Assembly (NCBI GenBank): GCA_905221605.1
Contig: CAJNDS010000913.1
Location: 766,836-830,835, forward strand
Reading direction: 5' to 3'
Length of the DNA: 64,000 nt
Source of the DNA: Symbiodinium natans
Lineage: Eukaryota; Sar; Dinophyceae; Suessiales; Symbiodiniaceae
Positions 17,080 through 29,800 of this stretch are shown piece after piece. The notes below the pieces were generated by a model. That model did not search any database. It worked only from the letters and a program-made list of their open reading frames with translations, and was not told the DNA's origin. The position numbers and the translations under genes were made by a program. The first letter of the stretch is position 1, and each line of letters opens with the position of its first letter.

Positions 17080-18994
17080 CTACGTGGTCAGTTCCAACGT
17101 TGTTAGTCGGGCATCTCTCACATGATCGTCTGCGCATGCTCTGCATTCCGTCATTGTGTCAGGAACATCGACTTCTTCGACCGCCACATCGACGTCACAT
17201 GCCGGACGAGGCAGCTTGAAATGGCCTGATTTCGCACAAGATCAGAACCGAGCACCTTGCGGGACGGTTAACGCGTTCTGTAACTCGGCGAAGGAAAGTG
17301 CTAGAGTTCTGCATTCGTTGTGCCCTGCAGATTACGGAGCCGCTCTGAACCACCAAAGGATAGCTTGCATGTGGCAAAGGCCGTGCAACACGGTCTTTGC
17401 TTGTGTCTCACCACAGACAGAAGCTTGCGACGTCTTCTGCCAAGGAAAGTCAGGGTCGATGCAGATTCAGTCTTGGTTGGCAAGCTTGCTTAGGCTGCCC
17501 AAGCAATGAACCCACCATCTGAGAATAGGTGAGATGAGGTTGCTTATTCCTGTTTTCGTAGTCTTCAGCGATCACGTGTGCTAGCAACTGATCAATCCTT
17601 CGAACATGTTGGATAGGCTGGCAGTGCCTTTGGGTGCTTTGTCGAGTTCTACAGGACAAAACCGCTCCAAGTGAGAAATGCTGCGGCCTGCGTTGTTCGT
17701 CATCAGGATGCCGCTGTGTCGCAAGAAATGCCCTGAAAGCGAACGCCTCCGGACGCTTTCGAGGGCTTGAGCGGACTCTTTGCGAACGCAGAAAGCGCAA
17801 CATGACTGGTTAAACTCTCCAACCCCAAACAACCCCAAGCAACCCCCACCTCCTTGCCTTCGGGAGCCACGTGCCACGGGCGACGAGGGCAAAGATGGCA
17901 CCGAAGGTGGCGCCACAGTGCCATCTGCACTTTTCACCTTTCTTTTTGAAAGGGTAGGATACGAGTCGGGAATCCACGAATAGTTACAGCTTCAGGCACT
18001 TCAGAAAGTAGCTTCAGAATGCATTCTGGATCTTTCCGAGGGCAGTTCGTCATGACGAGGGCTCATGTAGTGCCGTGCTTCACTCCGCCTTCGTCTTTCA
18101 ACACTCGGGCTCAGTGGCTGACGTGCTGCAGTCGATCTTGGTGTGTTCACTGCGTGAACTTGGCTCAAGCACTTTTGGTTACGCCACATTTACCCCCCAT
18201 AACCCCATCTCATACCCCTTACAACCATGGAGGTTCACACCTTGGCTTTCAACGGCTAAGGTTCCGACTTTGCCGTGTAGGGTCCTTCTGTCATTTGCAA
18301 GGGGCGGGGGACTATTCAAACAAATGTTCCTCACAGTTGCCATTGAGCAGCCCCAACGTCATGCGAGCGAGTGGTGACCGAAGCTTCAGTACGCACCGAA
18401 CCCAATCACGGTTTCTTCGACTGTTGCCTCACGTCAAAACCCCGTGCTGGCCGATGCCTCAGCTCGGAGCCTTTACCAGAAGCCGAGGACTCCGATCCAG
18501 CGTTTTTCAAAGGGGGGGGGGGGGATATTTTTTTGGGAAGACGCGGGGGGGTGGGGGGAGGCAGCCCAAAAAGCCACGGCAGGCCCCCAAATCCCCCAAA
18601 TCCCACTTGCGACCTTAGGGATTTACAAAACCCCCAAGACAGCGACCGGAAACCTTGAAGCGGCGTGAGAGCCCCGCCTCCTAAGTTTTAGAACCAGGAG
18701 GCGCCCCAACTTCTCGATGTGACGTGACAGGAGCTGCGCCACGCGCCGCGCAGCAAGCGGAGTCGTGCCGCGGATCCGCAGTTCCTCCCGGCAGGCCAGG
18801 ATTTCGGGAGTCCATCCGGGGATTCCGAGGGCCTGCGGGCTCGAGGGCTCGAGCTTCTACCCGGGACCCTATTTACTTGCAGCGTTTAAAGGTCTTACGC
18901 ACTCAACAGGGGGTCACTTGCTACGAAAAAGAGCGTGGGATTCCCTAGGCCTCTGGCTGACCTCCGCCTTCCCTTCCCGACGTAGATCTGCGCC

Positions 18995-19200
18995 GTGGCA
19001 AACCGACACATCACAACCACTCCGAGGGCGGCGCGAAGACGAGAATACTACTATACCACCAACCCAGAATTACTTGGGACCCTGTTTACCTACACTTTTT
19101 TCCCTCGTGTTCTGTGGGACATCGCTCGAGCGGTGGCTATGCGCGAGGGTGAGGGCCCAGAGACGCTGCATGAGCGGTCAGGAGCCACCGTGCCCGAGCC
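18995..19200 (+). CDS. Exon-like segment, unknown protein (partial)
   Basis: A GC-rich stretch open in one frame with REYYYTTNPELLGTLFTYTF and then FPRVLWDIARAVAMREGEGP. The aromatic, hydrophobic and charged mix looks like real protein rather than repeat noise. Borders cannot be fixed, since no convincing splice sites were chosen. The remainder of 17100-20230 has no other supported gene. Confidence 0.25.
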
Positions 19201-20239
19201 GTGTTGCGCCGGGCCGAGCTCGGCTCGGGCGCGGCTGAACGCTGGATGCCTGCGCAACCTCCGATCTTCCGAGCGCCATTCGGGCGACGCCATGGAGACG
19301 GCTTGTCGGGTCATCGCACTTCCTGCTCTGGCTACCGGAGGTCTTTGCCGGTTTGCAAGGTGGGACTGTACTCTCTGGTGCTGAGGCTTTGTGTAGGGAG
19401 GTCTGGAAGTCCTGCCTCGCTGCTCTTCGCACCTCAGAAGCCGGAGTGGTTGCGCATGCTTACGCGAGCCTTTGTCGTCGGCACTAGGATCCAATTTGTG
19501 CACAGCGCACAAGACCCACGACCCCTCAGCCCGCCACGACTGCTTAGGGTTTAGGGGCCCGGTCGGGACCTCAACCAACATTAGTGTAGCGTACTATGTT
19601 AGCTTGCTTTTGGGGTGGATTCCTAGAGACCTCCAGAGGCCACTTGTCTTGGGCTTTGCGGAGTGAAGGATTTTGGGGTATTTCCTGAACTATATAGGGA
19701 TACCCCAAACGTTTTCTGGTCCTTATTATCTCTGCCTTGATTCGAAGTCTTGCGTGAATGCCAACACAACGGTATAAAATGATAGAGTGAGTTGGGGCGG
19801 GGGATAAAGCCCTCAACCCTGTACCCTAAGCCCCTAAACGAGCTGAGTATTGAATCTATAGGGTAAGGCTTCTCTACCCAGCCTCAGTTGCCGCCTCTCC
19901 TGAGTTGTGAGTCCCAGGCACACCAATGCACCCGCGGATGCCCAGAACACTGAAGGCTGTGGGTCTAGGGTTTAGGGGTTAGGGCTTAGGGTTTAGGGTG
20001 CTTCTTCCGCCCCTTCGCTTCCTGAAAAGGAGGGTTTCGCAAGTGGCGGGGGAGGGGGGGGGGGTTCCCAGAAAGTGCGCTCCTATCCTTCTTCTAGGTT
20101 TCGGGGAAAACGCCGGGAAGGCCCCGAAAACTCTCCAAAAGACTCTGAAAACTTGTGGAACCCGTTTTGTACAACTCCGCCCCTTCACGCTGGAACTGCA
20201 ACATAAGCCCTCAGCTCTCTTGAGCTTGTTCTTTTGCCG

Positions 20240-20540
20240 CCCCTAAACCCTAAACCGTAAGCCCTAAGCCCTAAACCCCAAACAACACGAACCAGAGTGC
20301 AGTTTTGGTGGACGGCATGGCCTGTCTGGGAACGGGAACTGCCGTCAACCCCAATGCCTGTCGCAGGAATTCTGTCCCGAAAACCCTGGGTTGAAGGGTC
20401 TTGTGGGAACCCTAAACCCTAAACCCTAAACCCTAAACCCTAAACCCTAAACCCTGAACCCTAAACCCTAAACCCTAAACCCTAAACCCTAAACCCTAAA
20501 AAAAAACCTAAACCCTAAACCCTCAACCCTCAACCCGCGC
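20240..20540 (+). repeat. Two telomere-type arrays with a 125-bp spacer
   Basis: CCCTAAA/CCCTAAG units at about 20240-20283 and a longer array at 20409-20537 ending in CCCTCAA variants. A short TTTAGGG stretch at 19965-19998 lies upstream in the opposite orientation. Confidence 0.9.
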
Positions 20541-20623
20541 TTGCAGGCAAGCTTCGTGTATCTTGGCTGACCGGTCGCATCCTCTGCCGCAGGCTGTGGG
20601 TATGACAGGGGTGGGTTGACCTG

Positions 20624-20742
20624 GCGAACCCCCATACTTCTAACTGCACTTATGACTTATGACCACATTAGGGCACTTGAGGGGCTTATAAGTGGGTTAT
20701 AAGTACAGTGATAATTGGTGAAAGAGTATCATGAAACTCCAG
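20624..20742. repeat. MITE, family A, degenerate
   Basis: The core GACCACATTAGGGCACTTGA and GGGGCTTATAAGT match the family. The right terminus is GAGTATCATGAAACTCC; the left terminus is eroded. Confidence 0.5.
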
Positions 20743-21279
20743 GTATTCAGCCCTTGGTCCTGACAGAAACGTTCATGCCTCGTGCGTCTGCAGTGCGTGT
20801 GGCAAATGGACTCTACCTTGGATACCTAAGGTTGTACGCTTGGGTTTGGACCCTTGGGGTACATCCTCAGAAATCCGAGTATGACTCCCTTGAAAAAACT
20901 AACCGCCCGTTCCCTGAGGTCGCTCCTGGCTAACCTCTCTCTGGGAATACAGTGTCAGGGTTTAGGGTTAAAAACCCCAAACCCTGAAAACAAACCCTAA
21001 CTCGCCCTCTGCTAGCAGTCGTTGAAACCTCAGCCCTTTCGTCCCTTTTGCAGGGTTTGGTGAATCTCAGCGTGGCTTTGGTCCTTCCTGAGACTTGGCA
21101 TTTTTGATTGCCAGGATGGGCCAATGTATACCTTATAATCCCTTGAACAGGCTCTTTATAGGGTTGGTTATGGGGATTGTAAGTCCGAGTAGCCCATCCT
21201 GGTATCTTTGAAGAGGACGCCCAGGCGTCCGTCTTAGTGCCCCGGAAGTCCATCAGATGTAGGTAGAAGGTATCTGTCT

Positions 21280-23115
21280 TCGTGGTCTTTGCGCCATGTG
21301 CAATGAACAGCCAAGGATACTAATCTGCATTCCCAACCATTTCCGGCTGGAAGGCCTTTGCCTCTGGATTGTTCTTCATGTTTTGTTTCGCGGCCTTTGT
21401 GACGCCGAAGCAGCCTGCATGCGGAAAGGGTGGCAACTAGGATGACCAGATGCCACTCTTTCAGCACGCCGACGTTAAATAGCCATCAAGACTATCATTC
21501 AGCCTCGACCCGAACGGTTGAGTGCGAATTCAACAGTCCGACTCCTCCCATTCTCACGAAAGGCGCAACCGACCTGGCCCTTGCCAATAGCGCTCGGCAA
21601 AGTCACATGAGCACTTTCACGATGTCGGTTTTCACAGAAGCTGTGTTGGCCCTTGCTGCCTGGCCAACCCTGCCAAGTGATTCCAGTAAAGGACGTCCCG
21701 ACGTTCAGCAATGAGCTTGGCAGAGCATGTGCAGGTCAGGTTTAGGCCGTTCCTTGATGGCTTCAGGGCCGTCACGCGGCTTGGTAGTCATATTCAGCCC
21801 AGCATCACCAAGCCCCCAAGCCAGCTGCGATCTCGGCGTCGCAGGGGGCTCTTCCCCAATGAAGCAGAAAAGAAGGATTCAGTTAACCTGACCTTGTCTG
21901 GTGATGCTTTGTGCCTCTCGTGGTGGCTGCTGCAAAAGGCCCATGAGCAGCTTTGCACGCCATGCATTTTGGCTGTTGTCGGTCTCCGCCCTGCCCTCAG
22001 ACGCAGGAGTTCGCACATGAAAGACCCGTGCTGCTGTCGAGAACTTGATGTGGCGCAAAACTCAGTTGGAAGGTCGGCGTTGGGTGAGGTAACCGTCTCT
22101 GGCCTGGTGGTTTTGCCACGTCGTGCCTCCCTTTCATTGCAGCTGAAGCTCTTGAAAGGCGTTGCTCGGAAACAGCTACTTGTGTTCTGCGCGCATCTCG
22201 CCAGTTCTGGTTCCAGCACAGTTCAAGATACACGATTGTGACCCCATGAACAGACTGCATCGGAGCGGCCGCGACCTTCGGCGAATGTTGTCGCTTGCAG
22301 TCCGCATGGGTAGCCTGCTAGCATGGCCGCAGGTCCTGCGTCGGCATCAGTACAGCTGCGGTGCACCCATCTGCGGCAATGAGTTGTTTCGAGTGCGTCA
22401 AGTGAGCTTCCTTACACGGGCGAAGCCGTACGCATGTGGAGACGGAAGGGGGGGCTCTTCTAGACTGACGCAGCGTACCGTCCGCGATGTCCGGTCCGAG
22501 TTCGCCTAGTGGCAGCCAAGGGTGTCACCCTCCACTGCTCGACGCTAACCCGGAAATCACAACTTGGAGAGACGTACTCCTGTAGCATCCTGTAGTAGAC
22601 CTCTTAGAGAGGTTTCCACAGTGCCAATGCAGGCATCAAGGTCAGCCAGGTGGCATGATACGAGAGAACTGCAGCCACAGTAGGTAATCCAGGGTTTCGC
22701 CGCCACGTGCGCAGAATCATGAAGCGGACTCGCCACAAGGCAGGCATCAAGGACAGGGAGGTGGTGGCGTGGTATGACACGTGTGCGGGCATGTGCGCAA
22801 AGTGCACCGCTGGCGTCAGTAGGTAATCCAGGGTTTCGCCACCACGTGCGCAGAATCACCCTATGAGCTCGACACTCCCGTACTTCTCTTGTGAGATGAC
22901 AGAGACTGGTCGCCTGTCTTAAGTGACCCCATGAAAAGGTTGGGAGCGTTGGGATAGCCGTCTCTGGCCTGGTGGTTTTGCGGAGTACCTCCCGTCCCTC
23001 GCAGCTGACGGGCCTTGCCGGCGTTCCTCGTAGTCGGCGGCCTCTGTTCTGTGGCCACTCCACCAGGCGTGTACCCAGACAAGTCACGACACGCTAATGA
23101 ATACATTGGCAGCAC
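21280..23115. repeat. Direct duplication, copy 1
   Basis: It is repeated as copy 2 at about 24035-25590, in the same orientation, with several internal deletions. For example the CATCAAGACTATCATTCAGC segment near 21485 recurs near 24253, and GACTGCATCGGAGCGGCC near 22246 recurs near 24874. Within it, segments such as TAGGTAATCCAGGGTTTCGC recur locally (22681, 22820). No gene is recognised; open frames on both strands are not conserved between copies. Confidence 0.85.
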
Positions 23116-24034
23116 GTCCTGCAGCGGGATCTGAAGGTCTAAGCTTGCAAAGCCTTCGCGTGGGACAGCGAAGTAGGCCTGGCATGCACAGCTTGAGATA
23201 GCTGTTTCTGGCTCGGTAGTTTACCTCCCGTCCCTTGCAACTTGCAACTGAAGCACTTTACAGGCGTTCCTCAAAAACAGCGGCATCTGTTCTGTGGCCA
23301 CGTCGCCAGCTGTGGTACCAGGACAGGTCAAGACACACGACTTCTGAGCTGATGCACAGCACGGGAACAGCTTGGGTCTGCGTGGCCCGCATGACCGCAG
23401 GTTCTCCATCATCGGCGGCAAGAAGCTTGCAAAACGTTCGTATGGGACAGAGTCGCGCAGCTACTTTGCTTCTGGGAAGTAGCCCGGCCATGCACAAGTC
23501 ATGCTTATGTCTTGTGGGTGCACTTCTTTCCGTGGGCTAAGCAGCACGCATGTGGAGATTGATAGGTGAAGCAATTCCACGGCACGGGAACAGCTTGGGG
23601 CTGCATGGGTGGCCTGCGAGCATGACGGCCTGTTCTGCATCATGGGCGGCAAGAAGCTTGCAAAGCCGCTGCGTGGGACAGAGTCGCACTGTCGCTGGTG
23701 TTTGCATGCACGAGGTCATGCTTTGTTCTTGTGGGTGCACTCCTTTCTGTGGGCGAAGCAGCATGCAAGTGGAGATTGAAGGGTGACGCGACGCCTTTTT
23801 TGCAAGACGGAGTTGCGGTGCAATGGCTGCAATCGCTGGTACTGGCAGCTGCATGGGACAGCACTGAGCCTTTGAAGATCCACTGATGGGAGATGGGCAG
23901 GCCCTTTAAGAGTTTCGCAAGGGGCGCGCACGCACGCGCCTGCCTGTGCCAGAGGATGCTTGTTATAAGCATGTCTACTCCTCCTGGATTTCCCTTGTGT
24001 TGGTTTGTCCTCCATCCTATTGTCGTAAACCCCC

Positions 24035-25590
24035 ATGTCTGTCTTCGTGGTCTTTGCGAAATGTGCCATGAACAGCCAAGGATACCAATCTGGATCCCTA
24101 CCGAATTCCGGTAACTGGCAGGCCGTTGCCTCTGGATCGTTCTTCATGTTTTGTTTCGCGGCCTTTGTGACGCCGAAGCAGCCTGCATGCGGAAAGGGTG
24201 GCAACTAGGATGACCAGATGCCACTCTTTCAGCACGCCGACGTTAAATAGCCATCAAGACTATCATTCAGCCTCGACCCGAACGGTTGAGTGCGAATTCA
24301 ACAGTCCGACACCTCCCATTCTCACGCAAGGCGCAACCGACCTGACCCTTGCCAATAGCGCTAGGCAAAGTCACATGAGCACTTTCACGATGTCGGTTTT
24401 CATAGAAGCCTTTTACGTCTTTACCGTATTGGCTCCTACCTCGAAACGTCCTCGCCCTTGAAAGGTCTGAGTTGGGTGAGGTAACCGGCCGTCTCTGACT
24501 TGGTGGCTTTGCGAAGTCTTACCTCCCTTTCCTTGCTGCTGTAGCTCTTGAAAGGCGTTGCTTGGAACAGCAACTTGTGTTCTGCGGCCGTTTCGCCAGT
24601 TCCGGTCTCAAGACACACGCCCTCAGAAGTCGGGAAGATGTTGTCTCGCAGAGTTTCACAAGGGGCGCACGTGCACACGTCTGCTTGTGCCAACAGATTC
24701 CTATGTGCATGTCTGCACGTGTTGCGCTCCCCTTGCTGCTCCTCAGAAGTAGGGCAGGACACGAGGCTGTACTTGTATAGGATCCCTCCAGAACCAAGTA
24801 ACACCCGGCCCAACTCATCGCGAAGCCCTGCTGCTTCGGGCTACCACTGAAGACGATTGTGACCCAATTAACAGACTGCATCGGAGCGGCCGCGACCCTT
24901 CGGCGAATGTTGTCGCTTGCAGTCCGCATGGGTAGCCTGCTAGCATGGCCGCAGGTCCTGCGTCGGCATCAGTACAGCTGCGGTGCACCCATCTGCGGCA
25001 ATGAGTTCTTTCGAGTGCATCAAGTGAGCTTCCTTGCACGAAGCGGTACGCATGTGGAGACGGAAGGGGGGGCTCTTCTAGACTGACGCAGCGTGCCGTC
25101 TGCGATGTCCCGTCCGAGACCGCCTAGTGGCAGCCAAGGGTGTTCCCCTCCACTGCTCGACGCTATCCCAGAAATCGCAACCTGGACGTAATCCTGTAGA
25201 CCTCTGAGAGAGGTTTCCACAATGCCAATGCAGGTGGCATGATACGCGAGAACTGCAGCCACAGTAGGTAATCCAGGGTTTCGCCGTCACGTGCGCAGAA
25301 TCATGAAGCGGACTCGCCAGCCACCAGACTGCACCTCAGCGCTGACACAGATCCTATGAGCTCGACACTCCCGTAGTTCTCTTGTGAGATGCCAGAGACT
25401 GGTCGCCTGTCTTCAGTGAGCCCATGACAAGGTTGGGAGCGTTGGGATAGCCGTCTCTGGCCTGGTGGTTTTGCGGAGTACCTCCCTCGCGGCTGAAGGG
25501 CCTTGCCGGCGTTCCTCGTAGTCGGCGGCCTCTGTTCTGTGGCCACTCCACCAGGCGTGTACCCAGACAAGTCACGACACGCTAATGAAT
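24035..25590. repeat. Direct duplication, copy 2
   Basis: The counterpart of 21280-23115. The offset between copies falls along the length (about 2.77, 2.63, then 2.48 kb), showing deletions or shorter internal repeat number in copy 2. The region 23115-24035 between the copies holds related shorter repeats (AGCAGCATGCAAGTGGAGAT type). Confidence 0.85.
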
Positions 25591-26657
25591 ACATTGCACC
25601 AGACGCCGCACTGTCGCTGGTGTGCTTGTGGCCGCCTCATCTACGGTCTGGGGCGTGACTTTCTGAGGCTTAAGACGCGTCGGCGATCAGGCGATGGACT
25701 GAGGCAAGATGTTCTCTCTCAAAGGTCTCAAATCTCATGCACCCCGTCACCGGCACTGGTCGCAGCCCAGCGATCATCGGGCTTCCGCACAGGACAGGCA
25801 ACTAGCAACTTGAGGAGCACGCCTTTGTGAGGATGGACTGAGGCGAGATGTGCGCTCTCAAAAGTCCCGCAGCTCATGCACCCATCGGCACTGTTCGCAC
25901 AGCCGGTTGTTTTTCTGGGCGAAGTTGAACAAGTGGAGATGGAAAGGAAAACGATTGGATGCTGGCATGAGCCCGGATTCCATGTCACCGGATGCCAGCC
26001 GGCATCAGCTGGCAAGTCCTGCTAGGCTAGATTTCTGCAAAGCACAGCGAGGATGATTCCTAGAGTTTCGGCACAACGGCTTAAGGGGACAGGGTAGACT
26101 CGTAGACTTGCGGAGGCCGTCCTCGAACATGCAATGATGGATTGGGGCCCTTGGGGCTGTGCTTCGGCTTCGACCCGAGCTTGTGAGGTTCCGACACCTT
26201 CCATTCTCATGGCAGACCTGGGCCTTGCCACCAGGCAAACTCAGTTTCACAGCTTTAGCTTTGACAGAAGCCTTTTCTTTCTGTTCCGTGTTGGCTGTGT
26301 TGGCTGTGTTGGCTGTGTTGGCTCTTGCCTCGAACCTTCCTACTTGCCATGCAAGGGTCCTTTAGAGGTCTCCGCGTCCTGCGGAGAGCCAGGGCACTGC
26401 ATGTGGGGTTTAGGGCAGGCCTGGATGCTCGGTCGCAGAATTCGAAGGGCACTTCTTCCAGCACTCGCCAAAAGCCACCATGCCATCCTCGAGACAGTAA
26501 GGCGATGTTTGAGTCGTGCAGCGTCAGGTTGATGACTCATTGATGACTGCACGGCAGGCACTCTGCAGACTCTGCACGTCCCGCAGTCGTTGCAGGCCGC
26601 CAGCTAGCAAAGCGTACCACGCTCGATTTTCTCGATGCGCCAGGGACCTGGCACGCC

Positions 26658-26745
26658 GGCGATCATCACCATCATCATCGTCATCATCATCATTATCATC
26701 ACCATCACCATCACCATCACCATCACCACCAGCATCATCATCATT
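26658..26745 (+). repeat. Trinucleotide microsatellite (ATC/CAC)n
   Basis: CATCATCATC and CACCATCACC repeats. The flanks at 25590-26650 show two imperfect repeats of a GGATGGACTGAGGCGAGATG-type unit and a GTTGGCTGT triplicate at about 26289-26324; no gene is seen. Confidence 0.95.
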
Positions 26746-26859
26746 CCAGTTTGCGCATGTTGTGCAGTACAGTGCTGTCTGCATCCTCCACGTATTGCCA
26801 GAGTGATGACGACTGCATGGGACACAATGGCAAACTGTTAACTTGTTCGGTGTCCGCAG

Positions 26860-29800
26860 CAGTCGACTCTCATCAGCTGGGCCTTTCCAGGCAAAGAGGT
26901 GCGTAATTCCGGCACACACACCGCGACCGGGTGTTGCAAACGGCACCCTGCGTCCATTTTGCAAGGCAGGTGTTGCTCCACCTCGTGCTTCTTCCCCCAA
27001 GAATGACATGTACACTCCACACTCACAAACATGAATGGGTCCCGCGGTTGCGTGACCAGATGCTGGTGCAGAGTGCGGGCTGTGCAGAACCGGCTGCAGC
27101 CCTGGCAGCGGCTGATGCTAAGCAAATCCAGCAACTCATGCTGAGCCGGTTCTCTGCGCAGATGGCGTCGCCCCTCACCACCCACGGCCCCGCAAACGGT
27201 CGATTCTGATGAGTTTGCATGGCTTGTTCGGGCGAAGCGGCTTCCATCCACAAAAGCAGACGTGGCGCAACACTTGTGGTGCACGCAGGGTCTTGTCTCT
27301 GAGTTTCGCATGCCCCCATGTCGACGAATGGCTCACGAACTGTGCGCAGTTTTCATGACGGCATGCCCTCACAGCTGAATTTCTGCAACGCATGTAACCA
27401 CTAGCATTGTGCGGACTGACCCGAGGTGGGCGGTCCTAGTCGGATCCAGCAACTCATGCTGGGCCTGTGCTCTTCGCAGCTGATGCCTTCCCCTTGCCAC
27501 CCACAGCCCTGCAAACGGTCGATTCTGATGAGCTGTCGCGGCTTGTTCGCGTGAAGCAGCTTGCAGCCACGCAAGCAGACATGCCGCCACGCAGTTCCGA
27601 ATGTCCATGTCGACACATGGCTCAGGACATCTGCGCAGGTTTCGTGACGGTATGACTGCAAGGCTGAATTTCTGCAGCGCGTCTAGCCATTAGCAATGTG
27701 CGCAGCATGCCTTTGCAGATGGACTGCCCGAGACGGGCGCTCTCAAAGGATTTCACCAATGCACGCCGCCAATCACCAGCCTTGCTCACAAAACTGGTGG
27801 CTTTGCATGGCCTGTTTCCCAATCACAGGTCGCGCAGGCTGCAGACTTCTGGGGCTGTTTTCTTTGCAGCTGATGCCTTCCCTGGTGCTTTCCCTCGCCA
27901 CCACAGCCACGGCAGACAGTCGATGCTCATGGGTTTGTGTGGCTTGATCGGGCGAAGCAGTGTGCAGCCACAAATGCAGAGACGGAGCAGCACCCGGTCT
28001 GCAAGTTGGGCACGGTGGGCTTGACCGTAGGACTGTAGAAACCGTTTGTGCTGAACGAGCAGCCACACGTGGCATTTGGAGCACATGCTTCTTGAAACTG
28101 GCAGAACGAATCTGAGTTTTTCCACCTGTTGCTCCTGCTTGTACAGCTTCCGCTGCCAGGCTATGCTGCCCCTCGCCATAATAACAGCAAACCGGCATCG
28201 CCTGTTAGCTCACAAGCCTTGAGTGAATGCAGCTGCTCACGAAGTGGTATTTGTGGCACATGCTTTTTGAGATGTACAGCAGAAGCAATACTATGGCTTC
28301 CGCTGCCGCTTTGCCAGTGCCACCCCTCGCCATCAACAGCAAACTGACCTAGCCTGTGAGCTCGGAGTCTGTGTCTGGACGCAGCAGTTGACAAACCAGA
28401 TTCCGCAGTTATCAGGCAAAGAAGCATCCACAAATATGTGTTGCAAGGCGGACGTGGGTCCTCTCTGTGAATGCTGACTTCCTATGTCGACACATGACTC
28501 GAGACATCTGTGTGGGTTTCCTGAATGATCATGATTGTGTAGACTGCGCAACTGAACTTCCACAGCGCAGCAGTGCAGAGCTTGCCTTTGCTGACCCGAG
28601 GTGGGCGGTCCTAGTCGGATCCAGCAACTCATGCTGGGCCTGTGCTCTTCGCAGCTGATGCCTTCCCCTTGCCACCCACAGCCCTGCAAACGGTCGATTC
28701 TGGTGAGCTGTCGCGGCTTGTTCACGTGAAGCAGCTTGCAGCCACACAAGCAGACATGCCGCCACGCAGTTCCGAATGTCCATGCCGACACATGGCTCAG
28801 GACATCTGCGCAGGTTTCGTGACGGTATGACTGCAAGGCTGAATTTCTGCAGCGCGTCTAGCCATTAGCAATGTGCGCAGCATGCCTTTGCAGATGGACT
28901 GCCCGAGACGGGCGCTCTCAAAGGATTTCACCAATGCACGCCGCCAATCACCAGCCTTGCTCACAAAACTGGTGGCTTTGCATGGCCTGTTTCCCAATCA
29001 CAGGTCGCGCAGGCTGCAGACTTCTGGGGCTGTTCTCTTTGCAGCTGGTGCCTTCCCTGGTGCTTTCCCTCGCCACCACAGCCACGGCAGACAGTCGATG
29101 CTCATGGGTTTGTGTGGCTTGATCGGGCGAAGCAGTGTGCAGCCACAAATGCAGAGACGGAGCAGCACCCGGTCTGCAAGTTGGGCACGGTGGGCTTGAC
29201 CGTAGGACTGTAGAAACCGTTTGTGCTGAACGAGCAGCCACACGTGGCATTTGGAGCACATGCTTCTTGAAACTGGCAGAACGAATCTGAGTTTTTCCAC
29301 CTGTTGCTCCTACTTGTACAGCTTCCGCTGCCAGGCTATGCTGCCCCTCGCCATAATAACAGCAAACCGGCATCGCCTGTTAGCTCACAAGCCTTGAGTG
29401 AATGCAGCTGCTCACGAAGTGGTATTTGTGGCACATGCCTTTTGAGATGGGCAGCAGAACGAATCTGAGCTTTGTAGCCGTGATTCTCATTACAGCTTCC
29501 GCTGCCAGTTTGCCGGTGCCGTCCTTCACCCTCGCCATCAACAGCAAACTGACCCTAGCCTGTAAGTTCAGACTCCTTGAGTGGACGCAGCAGTTGACAA
29601 AGGAGATTCCGCAGTTCTCAGGCAAAGCATCCACAATTATATTGTTATTGTGCAAGGCGGACGCAGGTCCTCTCTGTCAATGCTGAATTCCCATGTCGAC
29701 ACATGGCTTGCGACATCTGTGAGGGTTTCATGACGGCATGATTGCACGGCTAAATTATTGCAGCTCATGTAGCCTGAGCCGGTTCTCCGCGCAGCTGGCG

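Noticed and set aside
18160-18169. TTGGCTCAAG, a 10-nt match to the spliced leader end
   Set aside because: Too short to be significant in 64 kb; no coding frame or hairpin follows it.
27520-27665. Repeated CTGATGAG ... GCGAAGC in many modules as hammerhead ribozymes or box C/D snoRNAs
   Set aside because: The GAAA core is missing, the intervening sequence shows no stem II complementarity, the C box would start with C rather than a purine, and no terminal stem is evident.
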